A stretch of DNA of 64,000 bases from Collybiopsis luxurians FD-317 M1 (GCA_000827265.1 KN834751.1:837977-901976), one strand, 5' to 3'. Counted from the stretch's first letter, positions 1 to 11,897 are shown. Numbers and translations are program-made. The notes: generated by a model not told the origin, from the sequence alone.

Positions 1-71
1 CTGGGGCTCAGCTCGCGAGTAACTTCCTCTTGTTTTCTGATGTTCATGCCTTCGGCTCAAGTGTATCTCAG

Positions 72-161
72 TCTACTACACTGAGACTGGCACCAACAAG
101 TATGTGCCCAGTGCCGTGCTAGTTGATCTTGAGCCTGGAACCATCGACTCTGTTCGCTCAG
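72..161 (+). pseudogene. beta-tubulin exon relic
   Basis: One exon-sized block translates as a beta-tubulin segment: [12 protein letters not shown], then [10 protein letters not shown], then DSVRSG. It is preceded by a plausible acceptor (tgtatctcag, ending at 71) and followed by a weak donor (gttgtt at 162). The next beta-tubulin exon does not appear in the following 600 bases. The near-invariant Arg after YVP is Ser here. I infer a duplicated single-exon fragment or the tail of a decayed tubulin copy, not the working gene; the 5' part, if any, lies left of the window. Confidence 0.6.
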
Positions 162-362
162 GTTGTTTAAATGTTAATGATGCTTTCTTGCTTTCTGATT
201 ACCTCTACCTTACTTAACCTGCATTTTTTCTACTTGCGCCTCACATTATATGGATATAATGAAAAACCGCTCAAGGGTATGGCAGATTCTTCGATGGTAC
301 TGGCTTAGGCGGCAAAGATAAGGCTCTTATTAACTGAAGGTTCCCCTGTTAGTAAGTGTATA

Positions 363-436
363 TGGCCTAGTGGAAACTATCGCCATTGTAATAATCCTTG
401 TATTTCTAACATGTGTAAGGTTGCTGGTTCGATCCC
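363..436 (+). repeat. tRNA-like Pol III promoter (A and B boxes), possible SINE head
   Basis: TGGCCTAGTGG at 363-373 fits the A-box consensus and GGTTCGATCCC at 426-436 fits the B-box consensus. The boxes are 63 bases apart, against about 44 in an intronless tRNA, and no paired acceptor stem is visible, so this is not a clean tRNA gene. A tRNA-derived short interspersed element or a decayed tRNA is more likely. AT-rich sequence follows. Confidence 0.4.
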
Positions 437-3400
437 TCATGTAAACAATGTATAATTTTCGCATAGTGTACCATTTAGATTACGTAATATATCCTGTACC
501 CTAATGTAAATGAGTCAATGCAAAGCCAATGTATACAACGTACTAATACAACAAAAAGGTATAGAAAACAGTGTAGTAGTACAAAAAAAAGTGTATAGAA
601 AGCGTAATACAAAAATGTACAGAATGCCGAAGGCGCTGTAGTACAGATACGTAAATCGATTTTTTTATGTGGCCGTAATCGCTGGAGTTGCTTACCAGCG
701 CTTATGACCTCGGCTGCCTGGGCCGTGCTTATAATCACAGCTATAATTAGAATTTTCATTAATGTTTACAGCCGATTATCATCGGCTTTCTGATTATGGC
801 GTTTATGAGCGCTTAAGGTCGATTATTCAGCCTTTTCGGAATTTCCGACATGCGGCATCGATATAGCGTGCGAATATGAACTTTTCATATCTAAACGCCG
901 TGATATCTGTCAACCCGCATGCCCTGACCGATATGGAAAGCTACAGCCGTTTGCGAAAAGTGCCCATCCGAGTGTTTCGTGCCAGTGTTTGTTTGTATTG
1001 GATATTTGATCCGATATTTCCATTGAGCCTCACATTGTCCTGTTCGTATGCCATGTTTCATAGCATTCACCTTGAGAAAATGGACAATTTTGAAAGATGC
1101 TTGTGCATACGTGAAGTGAGGGCCTTGGGGGTTGCTCTGAGAAGCAACAATGTCCTATCGCAACACGGTAAATTCACCGACGTAACATGATGCACTGGAC
1201 GGAATTGATCCGTAGCATCATAACTGACAGTCCCAGCAAGTGTCCGGAGTCCTGCTTTCGCGCAAAACAGCAACGGTAGGTTCTGTACTGGGCGTTTTGA
1301 TGAAGCATAATGCTATTTTCGAAGGTTGGGTGCCCAAAGGGAAGGAATGAGAGACACAAATATCAAAATAAGTTTGAGTAATCAACTGATTACATTGGGG
1401 AGCTGGATCAAGTTACAAATGCAAATAAAGAGCTGTTGAAAACTCGAAGGAGCAAAACTTTTTGCAAACGGCGGCTGTATCGTTAAATTCAGAAAGGCGG
1501 GGAAATAGAACAAGGCTCGAAATAGGGTGTTTCCTTCAAGGAAGAAAAACAGCACCCGACTTAGTTCCCGCATGAAGCATTGGCACAGCGAAAAAGAGGG
1601 AAACTCAAATAGAGCTCGCGTCCAGGATCACCGGTGTTTCTGCCTTTGAGTCCTCAATGTCGCATAGAACAACCAAGAGTTCGACAACGTCTCTACCTTT
1701 CTACAATTATTCAGGATAACTGTCACTGGAGACCCTGAGAATCATGGATTGCAGTTTTGAAGGCCACGGAGGTCTGGAGCAGGGAAGTCGTTGAAGGTTA
1801 CCGTGGAGAAATTTGTGTTGGCAGGACTGCCGTAGAAGCTGCTAATACCCCAGACCCGTGCATCGCAGGAGCCACTACCCAATTACCTTGCACGTCAGAC
1901 GCGCAAAGTTTGCCACCTACGAGGCAAAGAGAAGGGAAGTATTGTACCCAGTGGAAGCACAAGTCTGCGAAACGCGTGCCAGTTGCTAGTAAAGCAAACG
2001 CAGGATATCTCGTAACGCGATCTCTTGAAATGACTCTCCGTCGATGGCGCCTAACAGCTTGAAGGATATACCGTCTGGGAATCAGATGAAATTATGATCA
2101 GTAACGTAGAGTCCCACCCGCTGAAGCCGGAACAAGAGGAACTCCAGTTGTATTGGCATTCGGGAGCGTGTTGTTCAAGGCGGCCAGGGTGAAATTGTTA
2201 GCTACTGTCAGCATGCTGGAATGTGCAAAAAGCTGGACAGGTGTATTGATCACCAGCTAGTTTGCGGTAAGTAAGGCCGCCAGGAGAGGAGCGAACAAAG
2301 AACGAGTGCAGAATGTATCTGGTTTAAAACAAATAAAGAGATGGCTGGAAAAGGTCGAATGATAAGAGAATGAAAACTACTAAGCTGGGGATGAGACGAA
2401 GCAGAGATCCAGCTCATACAGTACCTAAAAAAATTTGCTCGGAAAAATATTTAGCGAAAAGTCAAACAATTCCATTCTCAGGGTTAGGCTTCGTAAGCTG
2501 ACTGCCCGATGCTGATCAGTTTGGCTTACCGAGTCCTCGCACGGCAAAATTTTGGAGTCCTTGTTATTCTACCCTGAGAAAATAAAACAACCGACTATAC
2601 GTTCAAACTTCATACAGTAGAATAGCTTGACAAGGAAAAATCCTTTATTTGAGGATCATGTATTCGGGAATCTTGGAGAGAATAATCCCAGATTATCTGA
2701 GCTTATGGGTGATTTTCTGCAGAAGGAAAACTCAGCTTTTGACCGACTGTTTTGAGAACTTGTTGAAGTGCTCACTGATCAACGACCACTGCCTCTGTGA
2801 CCTGTGGTAGGATGTAATGTTCTGACTGGTACTGTATTTTGATCCCTTAAGTTCTGCTGAGTCTACTAGCAACAGACAAGTACATATTAGAAAAATTTTA
2901 CAGAGAGCTTTGGCATTCCATCCCTGCTTTACACTACAGTGCATATGGTAAAACATTACTAAGTATATTGAACTTAGTATTTTTACTAGAAGAAGAAAAG
3001 AAAAGCTTGCCTCCCTTCCAGTCAAAATGGAAAAAAAAACCAAATGAAACAAACAAGAAGGAAGAAGATATAAGAGAACCAGAGGAGTGATTTATCCTAC
3101 CTTTGAAGAAAGTAAGTATTTTATATATATTGGACAGATATATCATGGTATATGTGTTATAAAAGTGCCATATTTGAAATCCTGCAGAGTTAGAGGAAAA
3201 CTGAATGATGTTTGAGAGAAGTTGTAAAACTTTTTATTTGCTTTTCTATCAGTAATTACAGAAGCTTTCTGAAGATACTCTGATAAATGGCCATCAATTC
3301 AAGCAGCTGACTCAAGTCTTATTTCTTTTATAGCTAAAGGATTGGCAGTCACAGAGTCCATCACTGGTCAGAAATTAGATAATTATTTTCCATTGGTCCA

Positions 3401-3753
3401 ATCCCAATTCATTCTTAAAAGTAAAAAGGAAGAAAAAAAGATTTTTCATTTGCCTATTGAAAAGTGTCACCCAGAGACATTGCCTGGACAAAATTTATAT
3501 AAGCTTATCAGCTCTAGCTTTGGACTTGAATTTTTTTTATGTCCTAAGCTATGGGGGTTCTGCCCCTAAACCCCTGTCCTAACTGCTGGTCAACTATAAC
3601 CAAATCATTATTACCGAACTGGGCATGCCTGCAATGTGCAGAAACCCTAATCAACTCAACCTGAACTAACAAGCTTCTATTATTGTCACTATGAGAAGCT
3701 TACATAAACTTTATTTAAGCAATAGCATATACCCAGGGCAGCAAAGCTTAGTT
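437..3753. other. gene-poor stretch
   Basis: No reading frame longer than about 105 codons, no recognisable domain and no convincing exon chain. Composition becomes clearly AT-rich from about 2,400 onward and stays so through the HET gene that follows. A short GC-rich palindrome-like motif (gggggttctgcccc) sits near 3,550. Confidence 0.5.
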
Positions 3754-5650
3754 TTACAGTCTGTATGTAGAGAGCAAAGCTTGCTTCTTAAGAGGAGAAG
3801 AGAATGGTCTTACATCAATTTCGATCTCATAATCAGCTGTGAAATTGATTTCCTCTGACATTTGTCTTCTAGCCACTACTGTTACCATGCACCCCTTGAA
3901 AACTTTCTGAGCATGACTGGTTGCAGAATGAGTTAAATGTAATTCATTCTGTAACACATTAGTTCTGATATCCACACCAACCCTTGGTCCGGGATCAAAA
4001 GCTTGAACCAACACTGAAAACAATGCCAGTTTAGACCCATCTTTTTGTTCTTGGCCTATAACCACTTGAACAGGAAGATGCCTATTCTTTGACAATGGAA
4101 TTACATATTCAGCTGATTTTACAGTATTCTTGTTGTCTTTCCAAATTACAGCAGAGTCTGATGAATTGGAAGAAAGATAAACCTTATACACTATGTTCTG
4201 CTTGTGAAGGCTTTGACTCTTTTCCGGGGAGTTATGAGTCACATTTTTGGAGCTTTTAATATACATTTCTCTTCCATGTGTTGGTAATGGTAGGAATGGT
4301 CCTTTCAGTAGCTCATAAGGCCTGATTCTTTCATAATGTGTAGCAAATCTACTAAGATAAACTCCAAGTAGTTTATCATTTTGAGCACAGCCTAAAAGTC
4401 CTACCATCTCTCCATTTTTCTCATCTGAGCAATTAAGATAAACATGCAAGCCATGATTTGTTACTCTGAATGGCTTTTGAATTTGATAGGTAGAATCAAC
4501 TACAATATCTCCAGAGTTCTGAAATGCCTTAGGTGTTGCAGCAAGAAGCCCTCTAGCTAAACTAGGCTCTGCAGTCCAAGCAAAAATAGTCTGGTCATTA
4601 GACTGTTGAATGATTTTTGCTTGCAAGCGCATAAATGCTTCTTGTCCTCCTTCCCCATATATAATAGACATATTAACACCAAAAATTCCCATCAAGCAGT
4701 ATGCCATATCTTCATCTAAAGTAGTTTCCCTATGTGCAGCCCAAGACATGCGCTGTGCAATGCTGAAGCTCTCCAGAGAGCATTTGTTGCTCAGAGCATC
4801 AAATGGTATGCCTGTAATGGCTACTATTGTATTTCCAAGGCTAATCTTTGTTCCTATTTTTTCCCAACTGCGATCATAAAACACAACAGAGCTGGGTGCT
4901 AGCAATTCAAGCAGAGTCCAGCCACGAGTAAACCATTGACATTTTTCCAGTTGGGAACCATTGAAAGTAACGGGATCAAAGTCTATATCATTCAGATAGA
5001 CAAGACACAAGGATGAGTCTTGATAATATCTGAACATTTCATTGAGTCCTGAAGAAAGTCCCGAAATGCTTGTTCGGTCAATGCACCAAAGATCTATCCA
5101 GATATAATTGAACCCAAATTCTCTGGCCCGCTCACAAGAGGCTTTCACTTTGTGATAGCCGGCTTGTTGAGCAGGAAGAGCATTTCGGTCAAATGCAACA
5201 GCACCGAATAGTTCTGGGTTAGACTTCTCCTTCTCACTCCAGGTATGTGACAAGATAGCGTAAGGAGGAGGATGGTTCTCAAAGTCTCTGCATTCAAAGT
5301 TCAATGTTGATATGAGGCGAATCATGATGTTCTTTTCAGGAAACAGTGAAAATCTAAATTTCAAATTTAATTCATGGGTTCAAGCTCACCAGCTAGTGGA
5401 TTTAATACTTCCAAAATTGTGTTATTTGCAACTGCAAAACTTTCAAAAGGAGAAGCGATCACATGAATCAGGCATTACATTTATTACTGCAATAATTACT
5501 TACTTTCTTTTTGCAAGATTGAGCAGCAAGTTGGAATCGTTCAAGTTATTACCGCGAGCAGCCAAGGAGGACAATGGGAAGTGTGGGAAATTTTTCGAAA
5601 TTCTGAATGTTCTTTTTAAGGGCGCTATGGCAGTGGGCATGATCTTGATG
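2400..5650. other. AT-rich island around the first HET gene
   Basis: Sampled lines differ sharply: 4,141-4,200 has 21 G/C in 60 bases, while 10,201-10,260 in the second HET gene has 33 in 60. The AT-rich character extends beyond the coding sequence on both sides, so it is a regional property and not only codon usage. Boundaries are by eye. Confidence 0.55.
3754..5325 (-). CDS. HET-domain protein (vegetative incompatibility type), AT-rich copy
   Basis: Single-exon protein of about 523 residues. I place the start at the Met that opens MIRLISTLNF, 13 codons inside the longest frame, because HET proteins usually begin this way and the paralogue at 10,054 aligns from there. HET hallmarks are in order: YAILSHTWS (about residue 23), YIWIDLWCID (about 80), then GWTLLELLAPSSVVFYDR and AYCLMGIFGV. 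HET domains act in heterokaryon incompatibility and self/non-self recognition; the partner here is unknown. No NACHT or WD40 module follows; the C-terminal half is shared with the second HET gene. Third codon positions are rich in A/T, unlike the other genes here, yet the frame is intact. This suggests recent transfer or an unusual mutational history rather than decay. Confidence 0.85.
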   Translation of the reverse strand: MIRLISTLNFECRDFENHPPPYAILSHTWSEKEKSNPELFGAVAFDRNALPAQQAGYHKVKASCERAREFGFNYIWIDLWCIDRTSISGLSSGLNEMFRYYQDSSLCLVYLNDIDFDPVTFNGSQLEKCQWFTRGWTLLELLAPSSVVFYDRSWEKIGTKISLGNTIVAITGIPFDALSNKCSLESFSIAQRMSWAAHRETTLDEDMAYCLMGIFGVNMSIIYGEGGQEAFMRLQAKIIQQSNDQTIFAWTAEPSLARGLLAATPKAFQNSGDIVVDSTYQIQKPFRVTNHGLHVYLNCSDEKNGEMVGLLGCAQNDKLLGVYLSRFATHYERIRPYELLKGPFLPLPTHGREMYIKSSKNVTHNSPEKSQSLHKQNIVYKVYLSSNSSDSAVIWKDNKNTVKSAEYVIPLSKNRHLPVQVVIGQEQKDGSKLALFSVLVQAFDPGPRVGVDIRTNVLQNELHLTHSATSHAQKVFKGCMVTVVARRQMSEEINFTADYEIEIDVRPFSSPLKKQALLSTYRL

Positions 5651-8600
5651 GATTACGGCGACTAGCAATTACTGTCCTAACAAGGGTGACGCGGACGATC
5701 AAAGACGGTACAACTAATTCACGCCGTGACTGCGATTCATCTGACATCGATCAACAGTATATAAAATCTTCAACTTTTTAGATGTTGTATTATCATTATT
5801 GGGAGTAGAGCAATTCTTGTTGATATCTCAGCATTTCATAAAATACAAAGGACTACTTGAGGACGGTCTTCCTCTTGCGAAAACAATCCGGCATGTGAGG
5901 TAATAATCCAACCGTTAGAGCAAAGGAGGTAGCGTGCTTATAAGCATACGTGATGAAATTGATTTGGAGTGCCGGATTGATGTGAACACGTTATAGGTAC
6001 TCGAGGAGACACCGCATACAACTACATACTATTCTAAGAAAACATATAAATGCAAGTGGAAACTTTACCCAACACACTGGGACAAGTCAAGTTGCGGTGC
6101 AAAATGTTCAAATCCGGATATGTGAAAAGATCATATGTATTGGGTCTCTTTTAAGGTAAAGCTGTCATGCTGATAGATATTTCGTATGATGGTTTCAAAG
6201 CTTCCGTGATTTCCGCAAGTCTTGACAAAAAGGCAGTTGTATAATTTTGGTATGAATAAAATGGCACAAGTGGGCACGGAAGGCTATGGCTGGATGCAGG
6301 AAGGCAGAGAAGAATGGCCGGAGGAAGACCTTTTCACGGAATCAAGGCTAAAGTAAGTGGATGTATAGGATACTGGGGCACGGGGCTAGGGAGTGGTGTT
6401 GCAGTAAGGCCTGGGAAGGAGTCAAGGCAGATATGAGCTGTCCCAGTAAGCGTGTAGTATGAGTGATCCAAGCGATAATTAGATGCCAGCCCGCCTTGAA
6501 TACGAATAGAATAGGTGTTTACCTGCGTGTACACTGGTAACATGAGATGTGCCACAAATGGCAGTGCATAACCCATCTTTATTCCTTCTAACAATCTTGC
6601 ACATATCCCAATGAACACAAAACGGCATCATTCCAACTTGAAGACTTTAACGAAATGATGCATTAATATGACGCCAGCAATGGGAGCTGGGAATGATAGC
6701 CAAACGATAGTCAAACCTTAGTTGGCATTTGCGCGCCGACTGCGGCTGTCATATATGTCGATAGAGATGACCAAACGTTGGAAACTTTAACACATACTGA
6801 CACTTGAAGGAAAACTAGTGGTCGACTTAGTTCCGCATGGAGCAAATGAACTTGAAGAGGCTCACACAACCCCACGTAGCTTCCCCCACTGCAACTAAAG
6901 CGAAGATCACAGGTGCGCCTGCCTTTCCTATGTAAACAGCACAGAGTTCAATAAAAAGTCTGTGTTCACAATCCTTCACGACAGCCAAAGTTGCAAGTGG
7001 TACTGAAGACACCCAGATGCACGGATTCGAAGAAGGTGCAGTTTGGGAAGTCACCTAGTTAACGATGGTCAGCCGCTGCATTGTTCAATAGGATGTATAA
7101 CCTTGAGCACAAAATACATCCATTTCTACATTTGTTATATTCGTGCATTGACGTCTATAATTCGTCATTGAATTCTTCATCTTTGAGGTATTGAGCAAAA
7201 CAAAGCGTTACCGTATGTATGATATACTTTTCAGTCAGACAACACCACCGCTAATCCGTACTTGCAGCAAGTAGGCTGATTATACAAGAGGACAGCCTGT
7301 CGTATGGACAGGAAAGAGTCAGTGAGAAAAGTCAATCGCTGATGCGGCGCGGTGCGCGCGTGCTAATGTCGGCCGGCCCGCCTGCACATGTAATCGCAAC
7401 GCAGGCAAGAAAAGAAGAAAAGACGATTTATTCGTTGAAAATTGTCGGCATCTCTGATATGGTTTTGAAGTTTGCGTCGTCTTTTCCTTAATATTCTGAG
7501 GCCTTTTCATCGTATTCGCTCCGAAATTATGATTTAAACCCTTTGTTTATTGGCTACAAAGAATTCACGCATTGGAAGGTGATATCTGGAATGCTTTAAA
7601 AATTTACTACTCACCTCTCATGCTTCTAAACCTAGAACTGAGAAAATGGAGACGTAACGCATAACATACCTAGTTACGAGCTTACGTGACAAGGCAGCCT
7701 TTCTCGTCTTTCTCTTCTACTCTTACTGCCAAGGTTGGCCGGAGTACGCAAGGCTCTCGCTGTCTCCACTTTCTATCGACGTATTCCAATTCTTCTCCCG
7801 GGAGAACTTCGGACGACCAGCAGAATGGAATTCATTTCTTTGACAACGGATAAGATGGTCTCGATATAGAAGGTCCTCAGGTGAGTCTGAGACCCGAGTC
7901 TGAGTATATTGACCTGATAGCAGTCAGGATTATCTTATATTGAAACCGTACGCATGGCCAAAGGCTTACTGCTTATCGACATCGACGATGTCAGAACTTG
8001 TATCTCAGGACACAACCCAAGTCAGACTGCGTCGTCTGTCTTTATCGCCTGTCTATATCTATCACTGATACAGTTCATGGCATTCTCATCTACCTATAAA
8101 GAGACGACTATCTCGATCAATGACCCACTTCATTTTCTTCCTTGTACTGGCAAGGCAAAACTCGAGTACGAACTCTGGGCACATTTCTTGTCGTCAATGC
8201 CGTTGTCGAGGTAGCTGGATTACAAATATGGAAACGCCGAGTTCTAGGCCACAGTTCTAATCTTTTTCAAAAATTGTCATGTTTAGTCCTTCGTTTTTGG
8301 TGCGGCATTGGACCAAGCGTTTGGTCTATTGGTTGGCCGTGTTGTTATCTGGTACTGGGTCGCGAATGGCTACTGGTCTAACAGTTATCTAGACTGGCTA
8401 GTCTACTCCGGGATTGGCTTTGGACAATGCATGTACGAGGAATGGTACATACTCCGAGACACATATTTACAAGATGCATCCCCTGCTTCTGGTTTTAGCG
8501 TTGACTTCTTTTTCACTCGGTCTGCTTGGCTTGTTCTCTCAGAACTAGATCAGCGTTGGCGCTGTTCATTCGAGTTACAGTCATGTCACTTCTCGAACTA

Positions 8601-9976
8601 CTTTCTTTCATAGTGTGGGCGCTTCGTGCACTCCACGATGATGTACTCAACATCGCAGACTCGAAGTAAAGTATTTCTTCCTTGAGTAGTTTTCTTGGAG
8701 ACCTCCGAACTGCAGGTTGGCAGTCGGCATCATATCACGGCAGAACGAGCAGCGGCAGTCGAATAAATGACGGGTAGGGGGAGCCTTGAAAAATGTCAAA
8801 CTGAAGAAAGTGATGAAGAGGACGCCCCTGAAATCTCAAGTAATTGTTTTGACTCTCATTCGGTAAGTCCTGGCGAATTCTTCTAGCGAGAGATTGCTTG
8901 TTCTCCATCTGTCCTCTCTAAGACTCCCGAGTAGAATCGCTCAAGCCCTCTCGACTTTCTAAACTCCCCTTGCTTCTGATCGTCGTCTCCTGATTCCGCT
9001 AGACCTCAGCAGCAACGGTTAGAGTTCACTAATGAAAGTTCGTCTATACATAAGGCTGCTTCTCGGGCAGTTATTCACGATCCAATCGCTTGCGGACGAT
9101 GTGTCTCAATGGGTAGAGGATCATCTCGGCGAAGGGCACCATTCCGTTGGAACCTACCGGTTCAAATTCCCTCTATCACATCTTTACTGCAGATGTCGTC
9201 CAAAGCTTCCTCTTCTACGGAGTTATCGGTCTTTTCCTCACCGATATGTACACTAGACACACAAAGGGTCCTTGATCTTCACCATTGGATCCGGAGCCTT
9301 ACTTTTGGCTCCAACGAATCGGTTCTTCTTCCGCGTCCTTCCGCATAGGTGTTGTATAGTCGTTAGATGTCCGTCAGTCGCTATGCGCAAGCTGGTTGGT
9401 CTTCAGAGACGAGGTCCACAGAGGTACAAACGCGTTTCGAGGGCCTCCCGCTGCCTTTTTGTGCACTTGCTGAGTGATCAGTCCTTCTGGAAGCACTTGA
9501 GATGGACGCGCGCGCCTGCCCTCGCGGAGGAGCGAAGTCATCATCTCTTATACCACTCATGAAGTTGCCTCAGGCCAGTCTCAAGTTTTATCTGCGGCAA
9601 CTTGTTTTCAATTTCGGCCACATCGGCCCACCTAACGACTACTCTCTATGCACTCTGTTCAGGTTTGCTTTGGAAGTTTCGAGGCCATCCACAAGCCAGT
9701 CGGCCTTTTCGTTGCGCGCTTAAAAAGCTGGGGCGCTAATTCACTGTGCAATTTCATCATCGTCCATCCAGCGTTACCTAACTCTTCTACTTTCGCTTTC
9801 CCTGCCCGGCGTCGATTTTGGCGTCGATTCGGACGCCAAGTACGGTGATTGTCTTTTGATTATCCTTTTCGTCAGGATGATTCTCAAGGAATTGCTAGAA
9901 ACAGACCAAAATACACTTCTCTCAACTTGTCCGCTGGCTGGTTAAGGATTCTAACGAAAAGTAAACCTTTGCTTGG
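5326..9976. other. long stretch without a supported gene
   Basis: About 4.6 kb. From 5,650 to 7,900 I see only short unrelated frames. From about 7,950 to 9,850 there are overlapping plus-strand frames with hydrophobic segments, described separately. No transposase or reverse transcriptase motif was seen. Confidence 0.5.
7954..9848 (+). pseudogene. possible broken membrane-protein gene(s), unrecognised
   Basis: Plus-strand frames follow one another in different phases. They include hydrophobic runs such as VFIACLYLSLIQFMAF (near 8,035), RVVIWYWVANGYW (near 8,330) and, in a phase not starting with Met, SFLFYGVIGLFLTDMYT (near 9,205). I could not join them with convincing splice sites and recognise no family. 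They could be a decayed multi-pass membrane protein or chance. Treat as a weak signal. Confidence 0.2.
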
Positions 9977-10039
9977 GTGAGTTTGCTATTAGTCCCGCCA
10001 TACGATAGCGATCTGACATTATCAATACTATGTTTACAG
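9977..10039 (+). other. 5' UTR intron of the second HET gene
   Basis: A canonical 63-base intron: donor gtgagt at 9,977, branch-like ctgac near 10,014, acceptor tttacag ending at 10,039. Splicing joins the leader to sequence lying 14 bases before the ATG at 10,054 and removes an upstream in-frame ATG at 10,030. This decides the start of the HET protein. Confidence 0.6.
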
Positions 10040-10053
10040 AATACGATTTCGAA

Positions 10054-11370
10054 ATGCCATTCCGACTTGTTGACACAAGCGATCTGAGTATAAAAATTCT
10101 CGAACGATTCCCCCCACCAGACCCTTACTGTATCCTCTCACATACCTGGAGCCATGAGGAGAAGACTTGTCCACAACTCAACGGCAGAGCTTCTTTTCCA
10201 CTAAACCTTCCCCCTGACCAAAGGCCCGGATACCTTAAGGTCAAAGGCGTTTGCGAGGTGGCCAGTCAGTATAAGTTCGCCTACATCTGGATCGATTTCT
10301 GGTGTATCGACAAGTCCGATCCTGTTCAAAGGTCGGAGTCACTCAATGCCATGTACCGGTACTATGATCGCGCGAAACACTGTTTCGTTCATCTGGGCGA
10401 TATTGATTTTGATCTAAGCGTTGAACTCGATCGTCAACTCCGACCCTGCTTGTGGTTCAAGCGTGGATGGACTGTGCTAGAGCTACTAGTACCAGACTCT
10501 GTCACTTTCTATGATCGCAACTGGACCGAAATTGGAACCAGAGAGTATCTCCAGGCAATCATTTCGTCAATCACCACTATACCTCTGGATGCGATCATCA
10601 AGCGACGCCCTCTTGATGAGTTCAGCATTGCACAACGGATCTCTTGCTTTTCGAGCAGGGCGGTCACTTTAGATGAAGATATGACATACTGCATGATGGG
10701 GATTCTTGGGGTTCACATTCATCCTGATTACGGGATAGGTGCGGAGGCCGCTTTTAGCAAGCTGTTGAGGAAGCTTCTGAAGGGTTCGGACGATCAAACC
10801 ATTTTTGCCTGGGCGCCAAATGTAGAGCAAGACTATGGAAGACTTTTCGCTAGACATCCGTCCACGTTCAAGCATTCCGGTGATGTTATCATCGACAGTA
10901 CTCACGACGTTGGAGAGGCATATAGTCTCACCAACAAGGGCCTGGAGATAACTCTCAAATGTGCCTCAGCGGAGGACACGTCGAGGGCGGCCAGCAAAGA
11001 GGACAAAGAGATTATAGGATTCCTCGCTTGTGCTCAGAATGGTAAGCCTCTTGGAATTCGTCTCCGATTGGTTTCCGAAGGGAGATACCAAAGGGTCGGC
11101 CAGTTGGTACCAGTGACGTCCGATCCAGTCCCGGACCATTGGGCCATAAAGGTTATTATCCAGCCTTGGCCCCGGTATAACGGCGGGAAGCAAGCGAAGG
11201 TGAAACTTTGGTATGTTGGTGAAACTTTTCAATGTTCCACGAAAACTGAATGTCATCTTCAGACAGCAGTCACTGCACGTCCCTGGAAACAGTGTCCTGT
11301 TGTTCCAGCAATCATTATCAGAGGGGGTCGATACAGCATTATAATGATCCGGAATGATACCCATATGTAA
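10054..11370 (+). CDS. HET-domain protein (vegetative incompatibility type)
   Basis: 438-residue HET protein. The ATG at 10,054 opens MPFRLVDTSD, the usual HET beginning; the ATG 24 bases upstream lies inside a predicted 5' UTR intron. HET motifs: YCILSHTWS, YIWIDFWCID, GWTVLELLVPDSVTFYDR and DEDMTYCMMGILGV. It aligns along nearly its whole length with the protein at 3,754-5,325, including the C-terminal blocks DQTIFAWAP, SGDVIIDST and GFLACAQNGKPLG, so the two are paralogues. It is shorter at the C terminus (about 85 residues). GC content is typical of the window. Role by family: non-self recognition and cell-death triggering after hyphal fusion; specificity unknown. Confidence 0.87.
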   Translation: MPFRLVDTSDLSIKILERFPPPDPYCILSHTWSHEEKTCPQLNGRASFPLNLPPDQRPGYLKVKGVCEVASQYKFAYIWIDFWCIDKSDPVQRSESLNAMYRYYDRAKHCFVHLGDIDFDLSVELDRQLRPCLWFKRGWTVLELLVPDSVTFYDRNWTEIGTREYLQAIISSITTIPLDAIIKRRPLDEFSIAQRISCFSSRAVTLDEDMTYCMMGILGVHIHPDYGIGAEAAFSKLLRKLLKGSDDQTIFAWAPNVEQDYGRLFARHPSTFKHSGDVIIDSTHDVGEAYSLTNKGLEITLKCASAEDTSRAASKEDKEIIGFLACAQNGKPLGIRLRLVSEGRYQRVGQLVPVTSDPVPDHWAIKVIIQPWPRYNGGKQAKVKLWYVGETFQCSTKTECHLQTAVTARPWKQCPVVPAIIIRGGRYSIIMIRNDTHM

Positions 11371-11897
11371 ACCCTTCAAGAAACCTTTGATGACCTCGAA
11401 GTGCTAGGCTGGCATAGAATATCATAGATGTCACTCGCATAGGTCAAAACGGAGGCGGTGGCGAAATGCGGTAGAGTACAATCATCCTGCCTTGCCGCAG
11501 GACGGAAGGAAAGATGACCTTAGCAAAGTACGTGTGTTGCCTAGGATTCTTCGAATCAAGTTCTTCAGGACAATTAATGTATAACTGTAAATTCTTTATG
11601 GATGCAGCGGTTGATTTATGCTAAATATGAATCATTTATAACGATATCCATAAGATCCTCGTATTATGCCACAGTGCTACACAAATATATAGAACATTCA
11701 AATACAAATATAATGTACAAATTTAACCCACTCCAGCAGGTAGACGTCCAAGACCTAATTCTAATGCACATGTACACGACAATGTCTATGGTATGCAAGG
11801 AAAAATTGCGGTATAAGATGAGAGCGTTTGCTATAAAATCCACCAAAATAATTTAAAAAAATTTTTTTTTTTTTTCCAAAATCCACTCCATTTGCAA
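11371..11897. other. intergenic, two convergent 3' ends
   Basis: Space between the HET stop and the RdRP stop, AT-rich toward 11,850 with a run of T. It probably holds both 3' UTRs. No gene seen. Confidence 0.6.

Noticed and set aside
363..436. Functional tRNA gene
   Set aside because: Spacing between A and B boxes is too large and no acceptor stem or anticodon arm could be paired.
3754..5325. First HET gene as a repeat-induced-mutation relic
   Set aside because: The AT-rich frame has no stops over more than 520 codons and keeps all HET motifs, which inactivating C-to-T mutation would not.
5312..5665. 117-codon plus-strand frame next to the first HET gene
   Set aside because: Overlaps the HET start in antisense, has no recognisable domain and lies in AT-rich sequence.
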